Shown here: piece by piece, positions 18,701 through 26,123 of the stretch
Layout of the letters: each line of letters starts with the position of its first letter
Position numbering within the stretch: the first letter of the stretch is position 1
Origin: Parapedobacter tibetensis
Lineage (GTDB): Bacteria; Bacteroidota; Bacteroidia; Sphingobacteriales; Sphingobacteriaceae
Length of the DNA: 64,000 bases
Assembly: GCF_024704835.1 (NCBI RefSeq)
Contig: NZ_JAMXBE010000002.1
Location: 372,001 to 436,000 of the forward strand
Direction: 5' to 3'
The notes under the pieces: generated by a model
What the model saw: the letters and a program-made list of their open reading frames with translations, nothing else
Told to the model about the DNA's origin: nothing
Database searches by the model: none
Program-made: the position numbers and the translations under genes

Positions 18701-18999
18701 CCCAGCCGAACGGTGGGCTGATGGGATGGCGAACTTCATTGAATGCACGGATTACCAATGAAATCAACATTTACAAAGACCACAAGCTCGTCATCAATAT
18801 CGACGCTTTCAATGTGCTGAACCTGATTAACGCCGAATGGGGCGGTTATTGGAACTATCCATTCCAAGAATTGTATCGAGTAACTGGTTTTGACGCCGGA
18901 CGAAGGAGCTATGAATATCAGGTAAACCGTAATTATGGCGAAAGAAGGCAGGAAGGAAACGGTTTCGTATTGATGTTTGGGGCAAAATATACCTTCTAG
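15766..18999 (+). CDS. TonB-dependent receptor, Oar-like with carboxypeptidase-regulatory domain
   Basis: This 1077-residue outer-membrane protein has a signal peptide (residues 1-22, ending YAQG), then a CarboxypepD_reg-like beta-sandwich (about 25-115, ASIEVTVADQ to NIQLAEEGQ). The plug region carries NRNYTDLTQLSPMV, LTLDGVTAREVAF and GGIKAVTKSGTNEFHGSVF, the Oar/Omp85-unrelated type of TonB receptor rather than SusC. The barrel ends in VLMFGAKYTF. There is no SusD partner. It shares an operon with the GDPD lipoprotein, which suggests that it imports the product or substrate of that enzyme. A strong terminator follows 40 bp downstream. Confidence 0.88.
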   Translation: MKYIATLLGLLATLYVPKLYAQGTDASIEVTVADQANSSLAAATVSLVNKSTGFKSAGATGLEGRYRFNQLPLGGPYEITVQLLGYESKTTVVGMLNQGSYLRVNIQLAEEGQVLETVDVTYDNFKSRDRRLGQATAVNAQEIQRLPSTNRNYTDLTQLSPMVGSGLNIGGISSRNDALTLDGVTAREVAFGGPAEMPYTLSMEALREFEIVTNSYDVTEGRSLGGGIKAVTKSGTNEFHGSVFNFFWDDRLAARTDLMGRSVINDTKQQRGFTLGGPIVRDKLHFFVAYDGERLEQAYDMWSKSTRPGIVQSNEGHLATQENLDRAVSILQAKYELADGPQYGFFSRKNKLDTYFAKVDWQINDDHKLTARYNQSDYIRPNNTNSDIGRYGLHGAGYDFLVKEKNALLSLRSQLRSNLSNELKVGYYFNTRQNSINTAEHPQLWMTMESEIDGEIYNATLVGRYNRWTPEVQESSIYSIINDVYWTKGKYDFTFGTQNTFTKTGGIYTHDMHGRFDFSGIDALDALQPSRYRRKFTNPGQEMRDPLTTNLAELSIYGQVSTYLLPTLEVAAGLRYDVSIFSTAADYNETLFTELGYRNNVKPIDFKNIQPRFNFNWDINGDGRHLVNGGFGIFVGQMVNRPYIYALIDNGIRFTGIDISGRDGYILDPSTGNPLIRDGQQVPMPVPDYASYNRDYNTIPGAGYTNSELFGGGQQAQVVRFVDEDLVLPSSFKANLSYHHYLTDKLRVGVTGYYLNTRNMLAMDNANLSREVAFQLEGEGGREVYAPIENVGASGASFNSAKISQQFSEALRYTNGYKNRSMGFILDASLSLPKEGSVSVSYTRAQAKGAERYRNEDDQRFVGASYFDDYAFINNGYAPNDFRQKILVNLTSPKVGGFTFGAFLNMVEAGRFSAIISPIDVMGTNIRELNGYTAYIFDPNDPQTLTYQGQQFVDDLNYVLENAGPAAQKYLKDNMGEYAQPNGGLMGWRTSLNARITNEINIYKDHKLVINIDAFNVLNLINAEWGGYWNYPFQELYRVTGFDAGRRSYEYQVNRNYGERRQEGNGFVLMFGAKYTF

Positions 19000-19039
19000 G
19001 TTGAAGCTAGGTTGAAGCGTTATATAATGGATCGCTATA

Positions 19040-19090
19040 AAACTGGCGTCGATGTCCAAACCATGGATATCGGCGCCAGTTTGTATTTAT
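19040..19090 (+). terminator. Rho-independent terminator after the GDPD/TonB-receptor operon
   Basis: An almost complete stem of about 18 pairs is formed by arms beginning AAACTGGCGTCGATG and ending ATCGGCGCCAGTTT, with two G-T wobbles and a short loop near 19059-19063. A T-rich tail (TTTGTATTTAT) follows. It sits 40 bp after the receptor stop codon and just before operator site B, so it separates two transcription units. Confidence 0.85.
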
Positions 19091-19128
19091 CTGGCGCTAA
19101 GGATCGGCGAAATTAGTGATATGCTTAC

Positions 19129-19144
19129 GCGCAAACCTTTGCGC
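19129..19144. promoter_or_regulatory. LacI-type operator, site B (most symmetric copy)
   Basis: GCGCAAACCTTTGCGC has perfect 7-bp arms (GCGCAAA/TTTGCGC) around CC, making it the most complete of the four related sites. It lies 276 bp before the second susC start and directly after the upstream terminator, where a promoter for susC2-susD2-lyase is expected. Confidence 0.7.
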
Positions 19145-19167
19145 AATATATTTTGGTTTATGACCTA

Positions 19168-19194
19168 AATTGTTATTGATTTGTGATAACAATT
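19168..19194. promoter_or_regulatory. 27-bp inverted repeat near the susC2 promoter
   Basis: Arms AATTGTTAT and ATAACAATT are perfect reverse complements around a 9-base centre. The symmetry and the spacing of the arms look like a dimeric regulator site and differ from the LacI-type operators nearby. It could also fold in RNA as a weak AT-rich hairpin. It begins 24 bp downstream of operator site B. Confidence 0.5.
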
Positions 19195-19419
19195 ATAAAC
19201 AACAAAACTAGGTATAAAATATTTGCATACGTAACGTAATACGTCACGGGATAGTGGTCGGGAACTAGCAACCGCTGATTCATTCTTCGATAAAAGAATG
19301 TACTAACATGGCCAGATGGATAAAATCATACGGTGAATTATAAAAAATGTCTGTTTCACATTTTTAAGCCAACAAGCTATATAAATGCAACAATCAACAT
19401 AATTAAAATAAGATGAGCT

Positions 19420-22400
19420 ATGGGAAAAATTACTTCAAAAATTCTTGATCATTCCAATAATGGGAGTGCTTACTGGAAAATACCACGCCATTCCAGGTTG
19501 CTTTTTATCGTACTTATGAGTGCCTTTATGGTACAAAACGGATGGGGGCAATCAAACAATGTGGTAAGCGGTACCGTGTTGTCAGCCGGAACAAACGAAC
19601 CGATCGCCGGAGTGACGATTGTCGAAAAAGGGACAACTAATAAGACGCAAACCAATGTCGAGGGGGCTTACAGCCTACTTATACAAGAAGCGAACGCGGT
19701 TCTTGTCTTTTCATTTGTTGGGTTTGAGACCCAAGAGATCCGGGTGAATGGTTCAAAGCAAGTCAATGTGTCGCTACAAGAAGCTTCAACTGAGCTGGAT
19801 GAAATTGTGGTGATCGGCTATGGGCAAACTAAAAGAAGCGACCTCACTGGATCGGTGGCTTCCATGAATGCCGAGGCCATCCAGCAGACCAATAAGACCA
19901 ATGCCTTTCAGGCCATGCAAGGTCAGGTTGCAGGGGTAAACATCCAAGTGGCTGACAATAAGCCAGGCTCTGGGTTTAATATCCGGATAAGGGGGGCTAA
20001 CACCATTAATTCGGGCGAGACCATATCGAATGCCGGGTATAGTGCCGGCCAGAATCCCTTATTTGTGGTAGACGGCATATTTGTGAACGATATTTCTTTC
20101 TTGAATCCCTCGGATATCCAACGGATGGATATCTTGAAAGACGCTTCCGCAACCGCCATTTATGGCTCTAGGGGAACAAATGGTGTTGTCATCATTGAGA
20201 CAAAACGGGGGAGTAAAGGGAGGACGGTTGTTTCTTATGAGAATTATTTTGGGGCGAAACAGGCCTATAACCTGCCGAGGATGCTGCAAGGTGAAGAGTT
20301 TGTGCAGTTCTTTAAGGATGCCGTCGTTGGCAACCAGTTCGCCTCTGGTAACCTGGCATATCGCCCGGAGGATGTCGTGCTGAGTGACTTTATGAGGCCG
20401 AATGAAATTGCCAACATCAACAGCGGCAATTACGTGAACTGGATCGACTTGGTTGATCGCAGTGGATTCCAAACCAACCACACCTTAAATGTCGGTGGTG
20501 GCGGAGAAAATGCCACATATGGTGTGGGTTTAGCATATACGAAAGATGAAGGAACATTTGATGGAGAGCGTTATGAGCGTTTTACCCTACGCGGCAATGT
20601 CAGCTCAAACCTCCTGCCCAAAGTAACCCTAGATTACAACAACTATATGTCGTTTTCCATCAGGAATGAAGGCAGTCTGGAGGGGCTCCGGAGCGCTTAC
20701 CGGCTTCGTCCAACGGGCTCACCGTATGACGGAAACGGCGATCCCCTGTTTTTCCCGCTTGAAGGGGAAACCTTCATCACCAACCCCCTGTTTGAAGCAG
20801 ACAACTGGACGTTGGAAAACCGGGCATTGAACTATATTGGCAATCTTTCCCTCGCTTACAACCCGATAAGGGGCCTTCGCCTGTCGACAAACTTTTCACC
20901 CAATATCGAGTTCAGGAGATTCGGCGAATACCGGGCAAGGTATAGTAAATCGACCAGTGGAAATATTGCCAATACGCGTGCCGATGTTGTCAATGGCAAC
21001 CGCATTTCCTGGACATGGGATAACATCGCCAATTATGAGACAACTATCGACGAAGACCATTCCCTGAATGCCACGTTTGTGTATTCCTTGTTTTTCGATC
21101 GCGCAGAAAACTACCAGATGCAGCGCCGGAATTTCACGACGGACGAATATTTGTTTTACAACATCGGTGCGGGGTCTGTGTTCAATAGTGCCACCAGCGG
21201 CCTGGTGAAACAGACCTTGGAATCGTATACCGGGCGCTTGAATTATGGCTACAGAAACAAGTATTTACTGACGCTGACCGGCCGTTATGACGGATCATCT
21301 ATCTTGGCTCCCGGCAACAAATGGGCTTTTTTCCCATCTGCGGCCTTTGCCTGGCGGGTGATTAACGAACCCTTCCTACAAAACCAGCGGGTGCTGAGCG
21401 ATCTGAAACTCCGCTTGAGCTACGGCGAAACGGGAAATAACGGCACAGGTGGCGGACTGGCTCCTTTGGGTTCTTTATCATTGGTGGCCCCCGGATTCAC
21501 CAATATTGGCGGAGAAGTTGTGCAAACGGCCTTTATCACGAACCTTCCCAACCCGGACTTGACTTGGGAAAAGACAAAAGAATGGAACCTTGGCTTGGAC
21601 TTTGGCTGGTGGAGCAATCGGCTGACGGGTACCATTGATGTCTATAATAGAGATAATACCGGTATCATTTTTTATCGTCGTATTCCCGCCGCTACCGGTT
21701 ATTTGGGCGTGTTCGAGAATATTGGCGAAGCACGGAATCGAGGGGTGGAAGTACTGTTGAATTCAACGAACATCAATATCGGGAACTTCAAATGGACAAC
21801 TTCATTGAACTTTGCCGCCAATAGGAATAAAATCACTAGGTTAAATGGAGACGTGGACGACCTTATCTTTGGGGTGCAAGGCGGCACATTCATCCACCGC
21901 GTAGGTGAATCCATCGGCTCCATTTATACCTTCGCATTTGATGGTATCTGGCAACTCGACGAGGTGGAACAGGCCAGGAGTTATGGACAGCAACCTGGGC
22001 AAGTGAAAGTGAAAGACATTGATGGCAATGGGGTTATCAATGCAGATGATCGGGTCATTATCGGGAATAACATGCCGGATTGGACCGGAGGTATTACCAA
22101 TACCTTTAATTATCGGAATTTCGATTTTTCATTCTTTGTATACGCAAGCCAAGGGGGGATTTCCCCAAGCTATTTCCATATCTCCCATTCAGGTGGTTTT
22201 GACGCCACACCGGCGAGGTTCAATAGCCTCAAGACCAATTATTGGACACCAGAAAACCCTTCTAATGAGTGGTATCAGCCAAGCAATAACGGGCCTTACA
22301 CCGAACCGCTAACGTATCACGACGTATCCTATGTGAAAGTCGGGTACATCACACTGGGCTATAATTTTGGGCAAGACCTGCTCAATAAAACCAAGCTGAA

Positions 22401-22545
22401 AGGAGTCAGGCTATACCTGACGGCCCAGAATCCCTTCGTGTTTACCAATTACGACGGCTGGGATCCGGAAACAGCCGGAAGGAACAGTTACGGTTCCGCC
22501 CATTTAACAAGGATATGGATGGGTGGAGTAAATATTAACTTTTAA
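19420..22545 (+). CDS. SusC/RagA-family TonB-dependent receptor without STN domain
   Basis: This 1041-residue protein starts with a charged segment and a membrane stretch (RLLFIVLMSAFMVQNGWGQ, residues about 26-44). A CarboxypepD_reg domain follows (VVSGTVLSAGTNEPIAGVTI), then the SusC plug (DEIVVIGYGQTKRSDLTGSV, NIRIRGANTINSGE, LFVVDGIFVND, ATAIYGSRGTNGVVII). The barrel ends in WMGGVNINF. Unlike the receptor at 5338-8778 it has no STN domain and no sigma/FecR genes beside it, so control by the LacI-type operator in front of it is more likely. It is paired with the SusD at 22558. Confidence 0.93.
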   Translation: MGKITSKILDHSNNGSAYWKIPRHSRLLFIVLMSAFMVQNGWGQSNNVVSGTVLSAGTNEPIAGVTIVEKGTTNKTQTNVEGAYSLLIQEANAVLVFSFVGFETQEIRVNGSKQVNVSLQEASTELDEIVVIGYGQTKRSDLTGSVASMNAEAIQQTNKTNAFQAMQGQVAGVNIQVADNKPGSGFNIRIRGANTINSGETISNAGYSAGQNPLFVVDGIFVNDISFLNPSDIQRMDILKDASATAIYGSRGTNGVVIIETKRGSKGRTVVSYENYFGAKQAYNLPRMLQGEEFVQFFKDAVVGNQFASGNLAYRPEDVVLSDFMRPNEIANINSGNYVNWIDLVDRSGFQTNHTLNVGGGGENATYGVGLAYTKDEGTFDGERYERFTLRGNVSSNLLPKVTLDYNNYMSFSIRNEGSLEGLRSAYRLRPTGSPYDGNGDPLFFPLEGETFITNPLFEADNWTLENRALNYIGNLSLAYNPIRGLRLSTNFSPNIEFRRFGEYRARYSKSTSGNIANTRADVVNGNRISWTWDNIANYETTIDEDHSLNATFVYSLFFDRAENYQMQRRNFTTDEYLFYNIGAGSVFNSATSGLVKQTLESYTGRLNYGYRNKYLLTLTGRYDGSSILAPGNKWAFFPSAAFAWRVINEPFLQNQRVLSDLKLRLSYGETGNNGTGGGLAPLGSLSLVAPGFTNIGGEVVQTAFITNLPNPDLTWEKTKEWNLGLDFGWWSNRLTGTIDVYNRDNTGIIFYRRIPAATGYLGVFENIGEARNRGVEVLLNSTNINIGNFKWTTSLNFAANRNKITRLNGDVDDLIFGVQGGTFIHRVGESIGSIYTFAFDGIWQLDEVEQARSYGQQPGQVKVKDIDGNGVINADDRVIIGNNMPDWTGGITNTFNYRNFDFSFFVYASQGGISPSYFHISHSGGFDATPARFNSLKTNYWTPENPSNEWYQPSNNGPYTEPLTYHDVSYVKVGYITLGYNFGQDLLNKTKLKGVRLYLTAQNPFVFTNYDGWDPETAGRNSYGSAHLTRIWMGGVNINF

Positions 22546-22557
22546 AATGCTGAAATC

Positions 22558-24147
22558 ATGAAAAGATATATCGCAATATTATTTCTAGGAGTGCTATTAT
22601 CGGGTTGTGAGGGTTTTCTTGATGAGTTAAACCGCACGGCATTGAGCGATGCCATCAGTTTCAATGATCCGGCATCATTTGACCAATTTGTGGCCAATGT
22701 GTATGATAAGATGCGTACCGCCACTACAAACTACGACTTGGACCACGTGGGTACCGATATCTTTACCAGAGGTTCGATTATTGCAGGAATTGATGAATTG
22801 AACGATTATGTCAATATGAGACCGTTCAACGGGGCTTTCGAAGCCAATTGGCAAAACTGGTATTTTGTGATTTCAGCTGCCAACACGGCGATTGACCGTG
22901 CAGAGGTGATCTCAGGACTTTCTCCAGATGTAAAAGACAAGGGGATTGGGGAGGTTAAGTTCCTCAGGGCCTATGCCTATTTCAACTTGGTCGAACAATT
23001 TGGTGGTGTACCGCTGGTGTTAAACGAAGTGCGGGCAGTCCAGACCCAATTCACCAGAGCAAGTGAGGAGGCAACATACAGCCAAATTTTGGCAGACTTA
23101 ACTGCGGCGCTTTCTTCGGTGGATGAGACTCCTTCCGCTTTTGGCAGGGTTTCAAAAAGTGCGGTACGGCACCTGCAGGCCAAGGTGCTCTTGACCCGGG
23201 CCTATAAAGATTTCGGAACAGCCAATGATTTCACCGAGGCCGCAGCGTTGGCCGAACAAGTGATTAGCAGGCACCCGTTGGCCGATAATATCGCCTCGTT
23301 ATTCTCACGCGGGAACCTGCGTGATGCAGAGGTGGTATTTTCTTTGTTGTACGGTACCAATCCGGTGTCGAGGGGAGTCGGCAATAACCGCCATCTGCTC
23401 TTCAAGTTTTCCTACGATGTCTATCCGGGGATGACCCGCTCTACCTTATATCATCGTGGACTCGGCCCCGCACCGACCCCGTTTTTCTTTTCCCTATTTG
23501 AAGCTGGTGATGAGCGCGAAGCAGCAACTATCAGAAGGCTGCTGATCGCCGAGGTAAATAGTGACGATGGGGTCATCAGAGCTGGCGATACCGCCATATT
23601 CTTCCCCAAGGAAGCCTGGCCTGCACAAACCATCAGCAGTAAGCCCTACGCTGTGGTAAACCCGGGCAATTATTTTATTCCCAACGGCACAACACAGGTA
23701 CAATACCCCATGTTTCGTAAATTTGATGACCCGGGGGTACCGTATACCAATCCGGAAATTAATCCGGATGGCGAGCGCGATGCCGTGATTATGCGGGGAG
23801 GTGAGGCGCGTCTTATCGCGGCTGAGGCCTATCTGAATGCGGGGAACAGGGCAAAGGCAGCCGAGCATGTGAATGCATTGCGCGGACGGGCAGGGCTAAC
23901 CCGGATGCTGGATGAAAGCGAGATTACCGTGGATGTCATCCTCGACGAGAGTGCCAAGGAATTGGCTGGAGAGGTGAGCCGGTGGATGGACTTGAAAAGG
24001 ACGGGCAAACTGATTGAACGGGCATTGGCGCATAATCCTCATGTTGCGTTAAACCAAGCGTTGAGACAGTTTCATCTGTTACGGCCGATCCCCAACAATG
24101 AGGTAGACCTAAGCGGGGGAAGCATCGTCCAAAACCCGGATTATTGA
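22558..24147 (+). CDS. SusD/RagB-family nutrient-binding lipoprotein
   Basis: This 529-residue protein has a short lipoprotein signal (LLSGC, Cys17) followed by EGFLDELNRTALSD. SusD features are EVKFLRAYAYFNLVEQFGGVPLV near residue 130, a lipid-anchored helical core, RGGEARLIAAEAYLNAGN near 418, and the end IVQNPDY. It starts 12 bp after susC2 and should form its lid. The ligand is probably the substrate of the following lyase-like protein and of the inositol regulon. Confidence 0.93.
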   Translation: MKRYIAILFLGVLLSGCEGFLDELNRTALSDAISFNDPASFDQFVANVYDKMRTATTNYDLDHVGTDIFTRGSIIAGIDELNDYVNMRPFNGAFEANWQNWYFVISAANTAIDRAEVISGLSPDVKDKGIGEVKFLRAYAYFNLVEQFGGVPLVLNEVRAVQTQFTRASEEATYSQILADLTAALSSVDETPSAFGRVSKSAVRHLQAKVLLTRAYKDFGTANDFTEAAALAEQVISRHPLADNIASLFSRGNLRDAEVVFSLLYGTNPVSRGVGNNRHLLFKFSYDVYPGMTRSTLYHRGLGPAPTPFFFSLFEAGDEREAATIRRLLIAEVNSDDGVIRAGDTAIFFPKEAWPAQTISSKPYAVVNPGNYFIPNGTTQVQYPMFRKFDDPGVPYTNPEINPDGERDAVIMRGGEARLIAAEAYLNAGNRAKAAEHVNALRGRAGLTRMLDESEITVDVILDESAKELAGEVSRWMDLKRTGKLIERALAHNPHVALNQALRQFHLLRPIPNNEVDLSGGSIVQNPDY

Positions 24148-24205
24148 GAAACAGGAACGGCAAATGGCTATGGTAATGGGTGCAGGCGAATAACGATTTT
24201 GTGTT

Positions 24206-25993
24206 ATGAAGAAAATAGGTAGAAACACGTTCATCAGACAGTTAGGCCTAGGGGCGTCGTTAGGTTATGTAGCCTTGAACAGGCCGGCCTTCGCGGTAGA
24301 GAAGGTATTCAACCCGCTTTCCACCCACGGACAGCTGATGCAGCGTTTGGTCAAAGCGAACGATGAGCACGTGGGGCAGCTGCTCGAACTCGGAGACAAA
24401 GCGAACCGGCATGGGGGCAGGAGCCTAGGGTATAATTTCGCTAAAATGGCAGCGGCTTACTGCCATCCGGAGTCGGTATACCACCAGCGGCAAGACGTGG
24501 TCGATAAGCTGGAGGAAATAATCGCCCGGCTATTTGCAGTGTTGCGGCCCGATGGTACAATCAACGCGGGCAACCTGGAGTCGCCGCCAGATACGGCCTT
24601 CATCATGGAACCGCTTTGCTCAGGTGCCTACATCCTCAGCCAAAGTAAATCTGTAGCATTAGTAGGTGTGAAGGCTTCAATTAAGGAGTTTATACGTAAC
24701 GTAGGAGAAGCGTTGCGGCTTGGAGGTGTTCATACACCGAACCATCGGTGGGAAATCTGTTCGGCACTGGCGTGGATAAATGCACTTTATCCAAACCAAG
24801 GTTTTGTGGACCGCATTGATGACTGGTTGGGGGAAGGTATTTTTATCGATGAGGATGGTCATTATCCTGAACGTAGCATGAACTACGCCGATGTGGAAAA
24901 CCGGGCGTTCCTGACCATAGGGCGGTTACTTGGCCGGCCGGAATTGTATCAGCCGGTAATCCAAAATCTGGAAGCTACCTATTATTACATGGAGCCCAAC
25001 GGAGACCTGGTTACCGTTGATTCCAGAAGGCAAGACCAGTATTCCTCCCGCAGCATCGTTATGCAGTACCTCCACTATCGGTATCTCGCTATCGTTCAAC
25101 ATCACAGTGTGTTTTCCGCTATTGCTGACCTGATAGAACAGCTGCCCGATTTTGAAGAACAGCTTGTCAATGAATCGTTGTTCCATTTTATGGCTAATCC
25201 CGCTTTAGCCAAAGAACTTCCCCCGCCCACATATCCGGACACCGTTTACGAAAAGGTGTTCGTCACGAGCAGTCTGGCGCGGATCAGGCGGAATGAGACA
25301 AGCGCCACCATTTTCGGCGGCGTAGACTGGCCGTTGATCATTGCTTCGGGGCGTTCCGTGAGCCCCAATTTTTTCATGTACCGAAAGGGTAAGGCCATCC
25401 TAAAACATATGCGTATGTCTTCGCGTTTCTTTAGTATGGGGCATTTCAGGAGCGAAGGGCTTAGGCTGGTTGACGGAAAATACGTACTTCACAAGAAACA
25501 GGAAGCTTACTATTTCCAGCCCCTGCCTGCGGATGAACGTAATCCGGAAGGCGACTATGCGCTGACGCCGAGTACTGACAACCGCTTCTGGAGCAAGATG
25601 GCATTCGATAAACGACCGGTAAGCAATGTGAAAACCTTGGAAAGCACCGTGCAGATTTTGGAAGAAGGTGGCAATGTTACGTTGGATATCACCGTGGAGG
25701 GGCAGGAACAAGTAGCAGTAACCATCGAATTGTGCTTTGAGAAATTTGGAAAATTAACAGGCGTGGAGAAGGTATATGGAAGCGAGCACGATTATTTCCT
25801 TAATGAAGGCTATGGACAATATGACCATGAGGGGGATCGGATTACCTTCGGGCCAGGAGAAAAGCAGCATGAGTGGATCCGTGGACTGGATGGCGAGCAA
25901 TACGGTGTCCATTTCGGTGGGTTGCCGGCCGAAGGTCAACGCGTATTTATCACTGGATATACGCCATTCAGCTATTCGATTACGTTTTCATAG
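24206..25993 (+). CDS. PL8/heparinase-like putative polysaccharide lyase
   Basis: This 595-residue exported protein has an N-terminal targeting segment (RNTFIRQLGLGASLG to AFA, about residues 6-30) with only one Arg of a possible Tat motif. Residues about 35-330 look like an alpha/alpha toroid, and the rest is beta-sandwich-like (ATIFGGVDWPLIIASG to ITGYTPFSYSITFS), the layout of PL8/PL12-type lyases. Candidate active residues are Asn179-His180 in HTPNHRWEI, Tyr220 in DEDGHYPE, Tyr227, and Arg274-Arg275 in VDSRRQDQYSSRS; order and spacing mimic the Asn/His/Tyr/Arg set of PL8. It should cleave a uronate 4-O-glycoside by beta-elimination, which fits the GH88 gene in the same regulon. I cannot place it in a named PL family. 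It shares an operon with susC2-susD2. Confidence 0.65.
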   Translation: MKKIGRNTFIRQLGLGASLGYVALNRPAFAVEKVFNPLSTHGQLMQRLVKANDEHVGQLLELGDKANRHGGRSLGYNFAKMAAAYCHPESVYHQRQDVVDKLEEIIARLFAVLRPDGTINAGNLESPPDTAFIMEPLCSGAYILSQSKSVALVGVKASIKEFIRNVGEALRLGGVHTPNHRWEICSALAWINALYPNQGFVDRIDDWLGEGIFIDEDGHYPERSMNYADVENRAFLTIGRLLGRPELYQPVIQNLEATYYYMEPNGDLVTVDSRRQDQYSSRSIVMQYLHYRYLAIVQHHSVFSAIADLIEQLPDFEEQLVNESLFHFMANPALAKELPPPTYPDTVYEKVFVTSSLARIRRNETSATIFGGVDWPLIIASGRSVSPNFFMYRKGKAILKHMRMSSRFFSMGHFRSEGLRLVDGKYVLHKKQEAYYFQPLPADERNPEGDYALTPSTDNRFWSKMAFDKRPVSNVKTLESTVQILEEGGNVTLDITVEGQEQVAVTIELCFEKFGKLTGVEKVYGSEHDYFLNEGYGQYDHEGDRITFGPGEKQHEWIRGLDGEQYGVHFGGLPAEGQRVFITGYTPFSYSITFS

Positions 25994-26031
25994 CAAAAAC
26001 AATGAAGCGAGCCGGATTCAGGATTAAAACC

Positions 26032-26047
26032 ACGCAAACCTTTGCAT
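26032..26047. promoter_or_regulatory. LacI-type operator, site C (iol operon)
   Basis: ACGCAAACCTTTGCAT is identical over 16 bp to site A. It lies 77 bp before the iolJ-like start codon. A further half-site, GCGCAAA, occurs at 26078-26084. The TTTG within the operator could serve as a -33 box, but no TAnnTTTG stands 19-21 bp downstream; TATTATTG at 26071-26078 is one mismatch off and 26 bp away. Confidence 0.7.
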
Positions 26048-26052
26048 ATAAA

Positions 26053-26112
26053 TATAACGGTAGTCGCTTGTATTATTGCGCAAATTGTCGTTTTATTTGT
26101 AATACCGTTATA
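26053..26112. promoter_or_regulatory. Inverted repeat in the iol leader
   Basis: Perfect 10-bp arms TATAACGGTA (26053-26062) and TACCGTTATA (26103-26112) enclose 40 bp. A competing pair, GTATTA (26070-26075) and TAATAC (26100-26105), shares part of the second arm. The right arm ends 11 bp before the first iol start codon. The structure could be a regulator site in DNA or a switching leader fold in RNA. Confidence 0.45.
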
Positions 26113-26123
26113 GACTGAGTCAT

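Larger units (their letters stand above)
19000..19419. other. Intergenic control region before susC2, 420 bp
   Basis: In order it holds the terminator of the GDPD/receptor operon (19040-19090), LacI-type operator site B (19129-19144), and a second, unrelated inverted repeat with 9-bp arms (19168-19194). An AT-rich leader of about 220 bp then runs to the susC start. No promoter with both Bacteroidetes boxes at the right spacing could be found, and no coding frame is supported. Confidence 0.55.

Noticed and set aside
19171-19194. Similarity of TTGTGATAACAATT to the E. coli lac operator
   Set aside because: The likeness covers only part of the site, the symmetry differs, and distant LacI-type proteins do not share that recognition sequence. 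I treat it as an unassigned inverted repeat.
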